Shown piece by piece: positions 12,401 to 21,870 of a stretch of 64,000 bases of DNA. The notes under the pieces are model-generated. The model was not told where the DNA came from, made no database searches, and saw only the letters and a program-made list of their open reading frames with translations. Position numbers and translations under genes: made by a program. Source of the DNA: Struthio camelus (Eukaryota; Chordata; Aves; Struthioniformes; Struthionidae). Location of the stretch: contig NC_090942.1 in NCBI RefSeq assembly GCF_040807025.1, positions 70,486,487 to 70,550,486 of the forward strand. Direction: 5' to 3'. Every line of letters starts with the position of its first letter. Within the stretch, counting starts at the first letter, position 1.

Positions 12401-14589
12401 CTGCTCGAATGGCTGCTCAGACCTCTGTGAGGCTCTGTGTTATCTGTAGACCCATGCATCAGTCTAATCTGGCATCCATTCTTAGCAGGATTTAAAAATA
12501 CATTACTTTTAATTTCTGTTGACTGCTATGGAAGGAATGAGATTTGCACATCTCCCTAGCCAAATTCAGTGGCAACAAGCAGAGTTATCAGTGAGGTAGA
12601 AATGGATGCTGGTAAAGTTGCAAGTTTAACAGGACAAATGCAGTATTGGAAAGGACTGCTTTAACTTAAACCATCCCAGGGCTTTCCTCTCCAGTCCCCT
12701 CAACACTTGCAGTAATCAGAGCGCACGCATCCATCTCCCTTTGCTGATTACTATGGACTCAGTTGTGTACATCAGCTCTGAATGTGGCCCAAAAACCTCC
12801 ATGGGAAGCACATCTTTTACACCCAGTCTAAACGGGAGCCCTCTTGTTCCGCACAGGTAGCTGCTGAGCAAAACTTCTCTGAGCTTTCTGAAATCAGCAA
12901 TTTTAGATAATAAATCAAGCTTTCTCTCACATTGTGTCTTAAGGTGACAAAAGACTTGTTGGAACAAAGGAAATTTCAGCAGCACTGTCTGAGCTGCTTT
13001 GATAACTCTAATGCCTATGTAAGAAGGTGTTGAGACAGAGACCCTAACAGCTATGGGTTGCAATAGAAATGGTCTTTTAATTTCCCTAACAGAACATAGT
13101 TACTCCCTGCTGGAGTGACTGATAGGGAGCTCCCCTATGCGTGGAGCACTGCCCTGCTGCGACATGCCCTCTGCGTTTCATTCTGGGGCTGTTCTTGTTT
13201 TTCAACGTTGTGCCTCCGCAGCCTGTCGCATCTGGGCAGGACAACTTCAAGTTGCGGGGGTGAATCCCCCTGGGTCTCTCACTAGCTGCTCTGAGGCCAA
13301 CTACAGGAACCAGTACAGGAGCATGCGGTACGCATATCAGTGCCATTGCTAACCGCTGGCCTGGAAACAATTAAAATATCTCTTTGTTTACGCTCTAGCA
13401 CTGCTGCCTGTGGAATAGCTGAGGACGGCAGAAGTAGAGGCAACAGACCTGGAGAGACATGAAAGCATTTGGGCTTGCATGTCTCTCCGCTCTACTTCCT
13501 GCCGCAGTTTCCAAGGCAGATTGCTAGCTCCCCGACTTCTCTTTTGCTGCTGTCCAAGACAGCAGGCTTCTGACCCATCTCTCTGCCAGATGTATCTACT
13601 AGTGCTCAGCAGCAGCCGTGAGCATGGCTGACCGCAAACGAACACTTACGCGTTGGGCCACTCTCACTGCTGCTTTGGGGAGAATTTGGAAAGATCCAGA
13701 TTCCCCAGTTCAAAATCCGTTGCCATAAATTATCGTTTGCCTGTTGATTGCTCTCTAAGGGACAAAACATCAAGTTACAACCTGTGGTTTTCAGCCCCAA
13801 TGGGTTAAGAGCAGAAAATCTGTTGAGACCTAAGGCTCAGATCTCTTAGTTTGATATGTAGTTCAGTAAAACACACAGGAGAGGAGCTGTGATGGAGGAT
13901 GCTTTGCCACAACATTGCTAGCCGAGTTCCCAGTAGGTAGATGCTTTCTGACTACCTAAGAGCGCCAATGCCAGTTAAAAATGGCATGGTGTTGCTAATT
14001 TTCCACCTAAGCCTATGGTGGGGTGCATGACTGCTGTTACGCTTCATGGAAAGGGTGGCTGCTCTTCAGCAACATGTGATATTCCTCCTACTTTCCAATA
14101 GTTTGCTAAGCTGAAAATATTTTTGTTGTCTTGTGATGTAATTACCTGGGACATTACAAAGAACATGGACCATTTTTTCAGAAACTAGGCCAGGTTTGCA
14201 GGCATGAATGCTTTCACATTAACTTGTAAATTGAGCAAATTGAATGTGTACATCCAAAACAAACACCTCACCGCACTTTTGCAACTGCACCCTCCACAGC
14301 ATAACAACTCAGGTCTGTGCTTGAGAAGTTGAAGAATACGCTCTGACCAAGCAACCAGTTTGGGGCTGATGAGACGCATATCTGTGCTGGCCATGACGCA
14401 GGCTGCAGGAATCACGGACAATCTCCTGATTACTCAAAGCTAGGAAGAAATGTTTGTGTCCTAGCTAAATCTGCAGCCCTATTTACATTAGCGAAAGTTT
14501 AAGCGTAGCTTATCGATAGCGTACACCCAAGTTCAGCACCAGACTATGTGCAACTGGTTTGCTGCACCATGGAGCCAATTAAGTGATAA
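12401..14589. other. Unique intergenic DNA
   Basis: No gene, RNA or named repeat recognised. Minus-strand frames up to 115 codons (12716-13063) have no homology I know. Confidence 0.55.
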
Positions 14590-15480
14590 CACCAGGTTTT
14601 TCTTGTACTCCTTCTACTTCCAACCCCTATCTCCTCTGCTTTCAAGCGGTGTCCAGTCAAACCATCTTCTCTCTCCTGCCTCCAATCAGTAGCAGTTGTC
14701 TCTGCCCACCCGTCTCTTCCCCATTCATTCTCTGACTTAACATCTGGCTCTCCTTTTCACTGACTCTGCCATCTTTACTCTTGATGAGTTAAACTTTCAC
14801 ACTGTTTGGCTGCTCAGACCTCACATTTTGCATCTTCCTCACCTCACCTTCTTGTTCAACCCAGGGCCATCCCACTCACCAGAACAGCCACCTGGTTGAT
14901 CTTGTCTCCATTATGCATTTCTTCCTTTTTCTATATTCGGATTTTTCTCTCCCTGACTTCACTCATCTCTTAAAACAGCTCCCTGCTCTCCATACTCCTT
15001 CCTAACTAGGAAGTGAGCATGTAGACTCCTTGCCCCACTTCCCACCTCTGCCGGTATCTACCAGTTTCTCTTGTCAGCTTCCTTTGCGTCTCTCTTGCCC
15101 TACACAGTCTCTTGACTATACCAATTTCCTCCACTCCAAATCTGTTTTCTTCTCCTTCAACACTTTCTGGTCAAAGAAACAGGACTGTTCCACTCCAGTT
15201 GGCTTTCAAGTGTGTACTCTCAGCCTCCCATGCGACACTTCTGTCCCTTCTTTTAAAATCACAAGTAGAGGCTTCAGAAAATAAGAAATTATCAAAACTC
15301 AACACAATTTTCCTCTCTACTCTCCGGCTTTAGTTACAGGAAGCAAAGTTTCTCATCTGCTTTCTTACCACGTCTGTGATCTCTCCTGCTGCCTCCGTGA
15401 CCCTGGCCCCACCACTACCCTACACAGAAAATCCTGCACCCTTGTTTTCACCATCTGAGCCTCAGTTTCCTCGACTTGCT
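14590..15480 (+). repeat. Long pyrimidine-rich stretch, possibly a decayed LINE
   Basis: Nearly 900 bases are strongly C/T-biased on the + strand but not a simple repeat. The composition and a frame reading NFLHSKSVFFSFNTF followed by WSKKQ (about 15119-15175) recall the Ser-rich part of L2/CR1-clade LINE ORF2 proteins. That resemblance is weak and from memory. Otherwise it is unexplained low-complexity DNA. Confidence 0.3.
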
Positions 15481-18002
15481 GCCTGAGTCAGAAAGGCAGA
15501 TCCAGGGATTAAAGCCTGACTCCTGATGCTAAGTACTGCACTTCAGCTACAGTCTCTGCTCAGTTCAGGAAGGCAATGTGTAAACCACAAAAATCTCTTA
15601 GCGCAGGAGGCCCTGAAAAGAGAAAAAGGAACTTGAAGATGGATCAAAATGGAAAGAGTCCTAGAAGGTGGAAGCAGCCTGGGGTAAAAGCAGGAGACTA
15701 AACTGAAACTGTCTTCTACTCCATAACTTGGAGAGATCAAAAAGAAGCAAGGGCAGTGAGATTTGCTGGTGCTAGACTATAGAGGAAGTCAGTACAAATA
15801 GCAGAGTAACAAAATTCAGACATGCAACACAAGTGAGCTGAAGCAATTCACACAGAGAAATATAGAAATTCTGTCTGTTTAAAAAAAAAGGGAAGGGGTT
15901 AATCTATTTTTGAATTGTTTCCCTTGATTTTATGAAAACCTGAACTTCTCTGAAGCCCGGTGCTTCTGAGAATGCACTCCCACTGAGAACTGACTCTCAG
16001 GTTTGGCCTGTCCTTCTGCAAATGCTTTTGAGTCCTTACGAGAGAAGGCTGCAGATATTTCTGTGCCTAAGTTATAGAAACCTAGTCAGTGGGGCTTTAA
16101 CTTAAAGACCTAAAATGGAAATGCGAGGAAGTTGCGAGTTTTTAAAAAGAAATCCCTGTTAATGGTGCTGTCACTTCAGCTGGAGATGAACTGACCTGTA
16201 CTGTCAGTGATACACTCTCTTTCAGAGGCAGACTACAGTCCCCTGACAGGAGAGCTCTCTGTCATTAACCTAATATTGCGTTTAATCTTTGCTAAATTGA
16301 GCAAATATTTCAGGTCTTTTCAGAGAAAGTGGAAAGCATTCCTCCCTTCCTTTTACTTCCAGATGAAAGATTTTGTCCTACAGGAAAGGGGACTTTCAGT
16401 CCCTATGTCACCTATGAACTTTTTTGTTTGTTTTTTGGCACTTGGAATTTGGCATTTTTCTTAAAGGAACAGCAGCACAGAAACCCAGTGTCAATGCTGA
16501 GCAGCAAAAACGTGAAGCTTTGATTTGCTCCATCAGCCCCAGAGTTCTTTCACAGTGCGGCTCTACACGGTATACGCATTCAATTGATGGCCCGTTTGAG
16601 GGGAAAGGAAGAAGGAGAACATGGGGATAGGGAGGAACGTATATGGAGGGAGGGGAACAGCCGGGGTGGATATTGAACAGAAAAATCAGTAGGTAGGTAA
16701 AGTCTAACCAATAGCCTAGATAAGTATTGATCAAGAGGACTACAGCACACCAGGAAAGAAGCCTGGTCACAACAGGCTTTGGTTTTGTTTGGTTATGAGC
16801 AGGAAACTCAAAACCAAAGGTGGCATGGAGGGGAAAAACCACACAGGATTTGAGAATGGAGATATTTATCACAGAGGAAATGCTGGATTGCATTCATCAG
16901 GCCTTTGCTCTCTGTTCAGCAGCAGAGGGAGAGCAGAGATTTCTGTGTTTGAATAATAAATCTAAGGAAGTGATTTAAGAACAGTGTAAGAATCTGGCAA
17001 AGTGAATCTACCTTAAATAATCATGGGCGGCTCTCAGCTTCCTTGCATAAAAAGATAACAATATAAGAGAAGACACAATTGGACAGAAAGAACGGGGACG
17101 ATAGAGGGAGCCAAATTAATTCAAAAAATCTTAGGGGAAATTAGGATTGTAGCTTTTCTGACAAAAAAGAGAGATTAGGAGACTTTGTTAAGATTCACAA
17201 AATTCTTAATGGGATAGAAAGTGGGGATACTACAAAGCTATTTGACCTAGTGTCAAGAACAAGCTAAGATGCAGCAATAAGATAAGCCATAGCTGGACAC
17301 TACAGGAATTCAGGGAGGAATGTCAAGACAGAGCAAGACATAAATGCAACATAAACTCCCCTTACATAGCAACAGGACAAAAAGATTGCTCAGTGGAAGA
17401 ACCAGCATTATTTGAAAGGCAAGTAATACTGCAGTTAACTGTCCCACAGAAATCTGTGTCTGAGGGTTTGTGACCCAAAGATTTCTCACGCAGAGCTATT
17501 GGTATTTTATACTGGTCTGAACTGTGTGTTGTTAAAGTATTTCATGTTGGGCTGCAAACTCCTCTTTAGCGATTACCATATCTTAGCTGAAGCTGGTTTA
17601 ATCCAGTGCAGGCAGATACAATACACAAGAGATCAGACACTTCTTTGCTCAGTACCAAGGCTCAGAGTCACTGCATCTGGAAATAGAGTCATGATTTCAG
17701 TACAACATATTGGTTTCACGTAAATAATAAGTCGTCAAAGGCAAAAGGTTTTTTTTAAAGTAGTTTTGGGGAAAACAGACACAAATACTGTACGTAGAAA
17801 GGTAAATTATAAACTGGCTTGACGGCGTGTGTTTCAGGAGACGTTCTCTGTTGTGGGTGTGGAATTTACAGCAAATGAGAAGGGGGTTGGACCCTGAGGA
17901 GTGCCTGATGCTGCTCCATGCACCACTGATGCCCATATCACTATTTATCCTCATCGCCCCTCCATTGCTAAAGCAACCTTTGCAGCCCCTACCCACAGAA
18001 GA
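15481..18002. other. Unique intergenic DNA
   Basis: AT-rich in places, with no gene recognised. The 161-codon minus-strand frame at 16408-16893 is hydrophobic in patches but matches no family I know and has no promoter or splice context. Confidence 0.5.
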
Positions 18003-18470
18003 GCAGAGCAATTGCCATACCAGATCAGACCAGTAGCCCTTCCAGTCCAGTATGCTCACTTTGACAGTTGCTGCTGTCTGATACTTCGAAGAAAGGTGCG
18101 AGAAACCCTGTAGTGGACAGTTATAGACTAACCTGGCCACGAGGGAAGTTTCTCCCTAATCCCTCACCATCAGTTAGTGGTTATGCTGTGCCTTGAAGCC
18201 TGACAGTTTATATCCCTCCTAAAATTTATTTATATCCTGTCTAATGTGACCATGAATGTTCTTAGTCTCCATATAAACGTCTAATCCTTTTCTGAATCCT
18301 GCTAATCTCCCAGCCTCAATGAAACCTTATGGTAACAAATACTGTGTGTTAATTGTACACAGTACAAGTATTTCCTTGCACCATTTTAAACTTGATTCCT
18401 TCCAATTTCATTGGGTATCCCTTGATCCTGCAATATGAAAAAGGGCAATGAACTCAGAGATTGTTTATTC
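18003..18470 (-). mobile_element. CR1 LINE fragment, 3' end, antisense
   Basis: It opens with AATTGCCATACCAGATCAGA, continues through 'cagtccagtatgctc', 'cttcgaagaaaggtgcgagaaa', 'gggaagtttctccctaatccc', 'tagtggttatgc' and 'ctaatccttttctgaatcctgc', and ends near 'ttgatcctgcaatatg'. This is the characteristic 3' UTR region of old CR1 elements of turtles, crocodilians and birds, read in antisense. Truncated at the 5' end, with no open frame. Confidence 0.87.
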
Positions 18471-18551
18471 TTGCTGACAGCCCAACTGCTGCATCTTTGT
18501 TTCTTCTCTAAATGAAGTGTTCCTACCCTTGGCCAAAGTTTTCATGGTAAG

Positions 18552-18606
18552 GCTGGTACAGCGTGGTCAGCTGTACACGTGGTCACACGTGTACAGCTGG
18601 TACAGC
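18552..18606. repeat. Perfect inverted repeat flanked by direct repeats
   Basis: Two 14-base arms, CAGCTGTACACGTG (18568-18581) and its exact reverse complement (18586-18599), are separated by GTCA. The 11-base word GCTGGTACAGC stands on the left (18552-18562) and again overlapping the right arm (18596-18606). The arms contain CACGTG and CAGCTG E-boxes. Confidence 0.93.
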
Positions 18607-20039
18607 ACAGCTCTCATACCTTCTTCTTATTCTCTATTGTCAACTTCCATTTAGAAAAGAAACAGGGAGAGGAAACTAAAAAATATCAAAAATAGATGCT
18701 TGAGACTGTTTGAAATCACATTTCTGAGAGCCATGGGCTGCTCTATGTCAGCTGGTATTAACTCAGCAGCAACAATGCCATTGCCAGCTGATGCTACCAG
18801 CCTTTCCCTCGCTTATGCCTTCAAACCAGAGACAGACCAGGATATTTGCAATGTGATTTCCCCTTCGCCTGATCCAGTCTGTCTTCAGGCTACTCCTGAA
18901 AGGGGAGGTTGTACTCTCCCTTCCGTCCCTTCTCAGGCGTTTCACTGCTTCTTTGCATCAGTGCTGGTGACCACATGGCGGGGGGATTAATCAAGTCACT
19001 TCTGCTGATCCGAGAGAAAACTAATTCTTTGTCACCATCATTAAAAAAAAAAAAAAAAGGCAGCCTTCTGTCAGATCAGTGAGCCACATCACCCAGCAGC
19101 CGGACGATTGCTAACTCTGACACAAGGGACAGGGCAGGGATATTGTCAGAAGGCGTAAAAATGATGCTCCTTTTGGGGGCAGCCTAAGCCGGATTGGGGG
19201 TAACGGAAACCATGCCCTAAGGCGTTCAGCCGAGCCTGCTGGGGGACTCCAAGTGTTGGGGCAGAGCACACCTCTGCCACGTTTCCAGCATTCATTGAGA
19301 ACACATTTGGGGATATCAAACAGGCAAGATTTGAAGGCATTATCAATGCTACACTGCCTCAGGCTTCAGCCTGGGCTGTAGGTATCTCAGGTGTGCCTTC
19401 CTGCACGGACCCCAGCACGTCTGCGAGCAACAGCCTGTCAGCCTCTGCCAGACAGAAAGAGGAGAGGCTGAAGATGAGAAAGTTAACAGAGTAAAGGAAA
19501 GGAAGGGCTAGGAAAAGTAGTGCTGGTATAAAAACGTCCCCAGCCAGATGAAGGTAGAAAGGAGAGGAAGGAAGGAGAGGAAGGAGTCCTAAACTGTAGT
19601 TAAACATGTCTTTGCAAGCGTTTCACTGGAGGTAAGATCCTAAGCTGGCACAGCTGTGCACAGTAATACTTTGCAACTGGTTTGAAGCTGGACTGTAGAG
19701 GCAAACTGAGCAGCTGTAACGTAACACAGGGTCAGCATACAAAGCTGTTACCAGCGTAGTATTTCATTACATCTCTATACCTTGTTATAGTCCGTCCTGC
19801 AAGAAGGTAATACCTAATTCTTGCTGAATGCTTTTCTCTTAACAGATTTCCAAACGGGGCACTGTTACTCTCTTCACTGCAGGGCCAGGAGAAATGGAGG
19901 TACTGGGCACCCGGGTGAGACGTTAAAGCACCTCAAGAGAGAGGGGCTCCCCACTCCTTCTGCCGCAGCAACGCAGGGAGAACGAGAAGTGCCACTTGGC
20001 CTCCCTCACTTACAAATATAAAGCGAGAACAGAAAATCT
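18607..20039. other. Unique DNA immediately upstream of the CpG island
   Basis: No gene recognised. It contains an A16 run (19043-19058). The purine-rich stretch at 19440-19580 (GGAAAGGAAGG-like) is low complexity. Confidence 0.5.
19043..19058 (+). repeat. Poly-A run (A16)
   Basis: Homopolymer of sixteen A, with no recognisable retroposon body attached. Confidence 0.9.
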
Positions 20040-20569
20040 GGAGGCCCGGCCAGGACATGGCAGGCTGGGGGACACTGGCCGCTGCTCAGCTGGGCCGCTG
20101 CAGGGCAGGTGCCCCCGGGCCGCCTGGGGAGCCGAGGCCTTGCCCTGGGCTGCTCGACGGCCCGCAGGGAGGCCGGGCGGGCGGCGGCGGTTGAGGTGGC
20201 GGTTGAGGCGGCCGTTGAGGCGACCGTTGAGGCGGGAGGTCGGGGAGGGCTGAGGCGGGGCGGGGAGCGGCCCCAGTGGCAGCCGTGTCGGCGGCAGTAA
20301 CGGACGGGGCTCCCCTGCGGCGGGGGAAGGAAGCCAGCCGGGCCTGAGGAAGGGCTGCGAGGTGTCTCCGAGGGGCTCAGCCCCGAGAGGCGCCCCGCTC
20401 CCTCGCCTCACGCCGGCCGCGGAGCGCACGGCCGCCCCCGCCCCTCGCCTCGCCCCACGCCCCGCCCCCCCGGTAGGCGTGGCCCGGGCGGGCGCCGGGG
20501 GGGCCTGTTGTTGTGATGAGCGCCAGCTCCACCCCCTCCTCGTGCACGGCCGCGCGGCTCCCCCCTTCC

Positions 20570-20740
20570 CACCTCGGCCCCGCCCCTTCCCCTCGCGGCC
20601 CCGCCCCACCGGCGTCCTTCCCACCTCCCTATTGGCCCGCCCGCCTGAGGCTACCCCCCCCACCAACCCAAAGGCCACGCCCCCTCCCCCCCCCCCCCCG
20701 GCGCCCCATCTGCTGCTGCCGGCGGCGCGGCGGCCGCGGT
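20570..20740 (+). promoter_or_regulatory. CECR2: Core promoter region: GC boxes and inverted CCAAT box
   Basis: CCGCCCC-type Sp/KLF boxes sit at about 20578-20586 and 20598-20607, and a CACGCCCC box at about 20676-20683. An inverted CCAAT box (ATTGG, an NF-Y site) sits at 20631-20635. NF-Y boxes usually lie some 60-100 bp upstream of the start site, which would place transcription initiation near 20690-20740 and give a 5' leader of roughly 330-380 bases. No TATA box was seen. The start-site position is inference. Confidence 0.6.
20686..20699 (+). repeat. Poly-C run (C14)
   Basis: Fourteen consecutive C, on the opposite strand a G14 run able to form a quadruplex. It sits next to the likely transcription start. 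Confidence 0.9.
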
Positions 20741-20742
20741 GC

Positions 20743-20871
20743 ATGGCGAGGGCCGCGGCGCGGGGAGGCGGAGGCGGGCGGGCCGGCGCGGCGGCGGCCG
20801 CCGCCCGCCCGCAGCAGGGGCAGCAGCAGCAGCAGCAGCGGCAGCAGCAGCAGCGCCCCCGCCGGCCCTAG
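20743..20871 (+). CDS. Upstream ORF in CECR2 leader, 42 codons, polyglutamine
   Basis: An ATG at 20743 (T at -3, G at +4, a middling Kozak context) opens a 42-codon frame ending at TAG 20869-20871. It encodes MARAAARGG, a Gly/Ala-rich stretch, and then two Gln runs (six and four) split by one Arg. It lies about 200 bases before the CECR2 ATG in a different frame. If the transcript starts upstream of 20743 it could dampen translation of CECR2. Whether the mRNA includes it and whether it is translated are unknown; it may be only a by-product of the CAG repeat. Confidence 0.35.
   Translation: MARAAARGGGGGRAGAAAAAARPQQGQQQQQQRQQQQRPRRP
20812..20853 (+). repeat. Interrupted CAG trinucleotide repeat in the CECR2 leader
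   Basis: Two CAG units, a GGG G interruption, then (CAG)6, one CGG and (CAG)4. It lies between the predicted start site and the CECR2 ATG. In the uORF frame it reads as Gln; in the CECR2 frame the same bases read as Ala. Confidence 0.9.
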
Positions 20872-21068
20872 CGCCCCCCGCGCCAGCGCGGAGCGGCCCC
20901 GCGCGCGGGCGGGCGGGCGGGCGGCAGCGAGGGGGCAGCGCGGGGCCGCCGGGGGGCGGCCGCGGGGCGGCGTGGCGCCGGGGGGCGGGCGGAGCGCGGC
21001 GGCGGCGGCGCGCAGCCGCCCGCGGAGTGAGGCAGCGAGCGGGCGGGCAGAGCCGGCGGCCGCGGGAG

Positions 21069-21245
21069 ATGTGCCCGGAGGAGGACGGCGGCTGCGGCGG
21101 CGGCGGCGGCGGCGGCGCGGCCGGCTCCGAGGCGGCGGCGGCGGCGGCGCTGGACGAGCTGCGCTCCTGGTGGGAAGTCCCGGCCATCGCGCACTTCTGC
21201 TCGCTCTTCCGCACCGCCTTCCGCCTGCCCGACTTCGAGATCGAG
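21069..21245 (+). CDS. CECR2: CECR2 exon 1 (coding part, 59 codons)
   Basis: This is the N-terminus of CECR2, a nuclear bromodomain protein that binds acetyl-lysine. It partners the ISWI ATPases SNF2L/SNF2H in the CERF-type remodelling complex and is needed for neural tube closure in mouse. The frame reads MCPEED, then a Gly/Ala-rich insert, then LRSWWEVPAIAHFCSLFRTA followed by FRLPDFEIE. From memory this matches the start of mammalian CECR2 nearly residue for residue. The coding part ends in phase 0 at a GAG|GTGAGA donor. The ATG at 21069 has G at -3 and is the first in-frame ATG; the frame stays open upstream but holds no other ATG. Residues 10-16 are seven Gly and residues 22-27 six Ala, making the spacer between MCPEE and ELRSWW roughly 17 residues longer than I recall for human. 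The rest of the DDT-like region and the bromodomain lie on later exons outside the window. Identification is confident; the exact homopolymer lengths depend on sequence accuracy. Confidence 0.95.
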
Positions 21246-21251
21246 GTGAGA
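21246..21251 (+). other. CECR2: CECR2 exon 1 splice donor
   Basis: GTGAGA follows the final GAG codon, a near-consensus U2 donor. It falls exactly where homology to CECR2 exon 1 stops. The frame runs on through the donor without a stop as far as 21980, but that reading becomes low-complexity Pro/Arg sequence unlike CECR2. Confidence 0.9.
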
Positions 21252-21408
21252 CCCCCCCCTCCCACCTCCGCCTCTCCCCCCCCCCTCCTCCGCCTCCTTC
21301 CCCTCCCCGGTGTCCCCTCGGCCGGCGGCGACTCCGGCGCCTCCGCCGGGCGCGCTCGCAAAACTTTCGGTGCCGCCGTCCCGGAGCAGCGGCGGCAGGC
21401 AGGACCCT

Positions 21409-21426
21409 CCCCCCCCCCCCCCCCCC
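21409..21426 (+). repeat. Poly-C run (C18)
   Basis: Eighteen consecutive C in the first 200 bases of intron 1, within the CpG island. Confidence 0.9.
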
Positions 21427-21502
21427 GAAACGGGGCGCACGACCGGGGCAGCGGGCGCGGCGGCGGGGCCGCATTGTCCGTGCACACACGCAGACACAAA
21501 GC

Positions 21503-21514
21503 GGGGGGGGGGGG
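21503..21514 (+). repeat. Poly-G run (G12)
   Basis: Twelve consecutive G in early intron 1; potential quadruplex on the transcribed RNA. Confidence 0.9.
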
Positions 21515-21551
21515 AGGTCCGCGGGTCCCCGCGCCCCCTCCAACCTCGCCT

Positions 21552-21563
21552 AAAATGGTGGCG
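21552..21563 (+). promoter_or_regulatory. YY1-like motif in early intron 1
   Basis: AAAATGGTGGCG resembles the AANATGGCGGC element that YY1 binds just downstream of many CpG-island promoters. A second copy-like motif, AACATGGTGGCG, lies at 22096-22107. Motif match only. Confidence 0.3.
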
Positions 21564-21870
21564 ACGAGAGGCGGGGCGGCGCCCCCCCTGCCCTGCTCCG
21601 GTGCCCCCCCAGCGGGCACCGCCGCGGCCGGTCGTGGCGGCCCGGTTCCCACCTGGCCGCGGCGGCCGGAGGTGCCGCCTTCCTGCAGCCCGGCCGGCGC
21701 GTCCCGCGGGCGCGGGTTAATCCGCCGGGGAGGGCTGCGCTCATTGTGCGCCGCGCAGGGAAGGGGGGGACCGGAGGGGAGGGGGGACGGGGCTCTGTGC
21801 AGGGCAGACGGGAAATTTCAGCCCAGCTGCGGTGCCTCGAACACCTTATCTGTCCGCCCGCGGAGAGACG

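Larger units (their letters stand above)
20040..21870. promoter_or_regulatory. CECR2: CpG island spanning CECR2 promoter, exon 1 and start of intron 1
   Basis: About 1.8 kb is very GC-rich with CpG dinucleotides at high density, in sharp contrast to both flanks. It contains GGC/GCC repeats, poly-C and poly-G runs, GC boxes and exon 1. The composition opens long frames of 200-400 codons on both strands (for example 20010-20744 and 20629-21543 on the minus strand). Their translations are Arg/Pro/Gly/Ala low-complexity with no homology I recognise, so I treat them as composition artefacts. A broad, TATA-less promoter is typical for a widely expressed chromatin gene. Confidence 0.92.

Noticed and set aside
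15440..15540. Possible MIR at 'ctgagcctcagtttcctc'
   Set aside because: An isolated phrase within a pyrimidine-rich block, with no supporting core sequence on either side.
16408..16893. 161-codon minus-strand frame
   Set aside because: No domain, no splice or promoter context, and no similarity I recognise; a size expected by chance in 64 kb of AT-rich DNA.
20010..20744. 244-codon minus-strand open frame in the CpG island
   Set aside because: Low-complexity Gly/Arg/Pro reading with no homology; long frames in all directions are expected where stop codons are rare because of GC content.
20629..21652. Several 200-333-codon minus-strand frames over exon 1
   Set aside because: Shadows of the CpG island and of the CECR2 exon on the plus strand.
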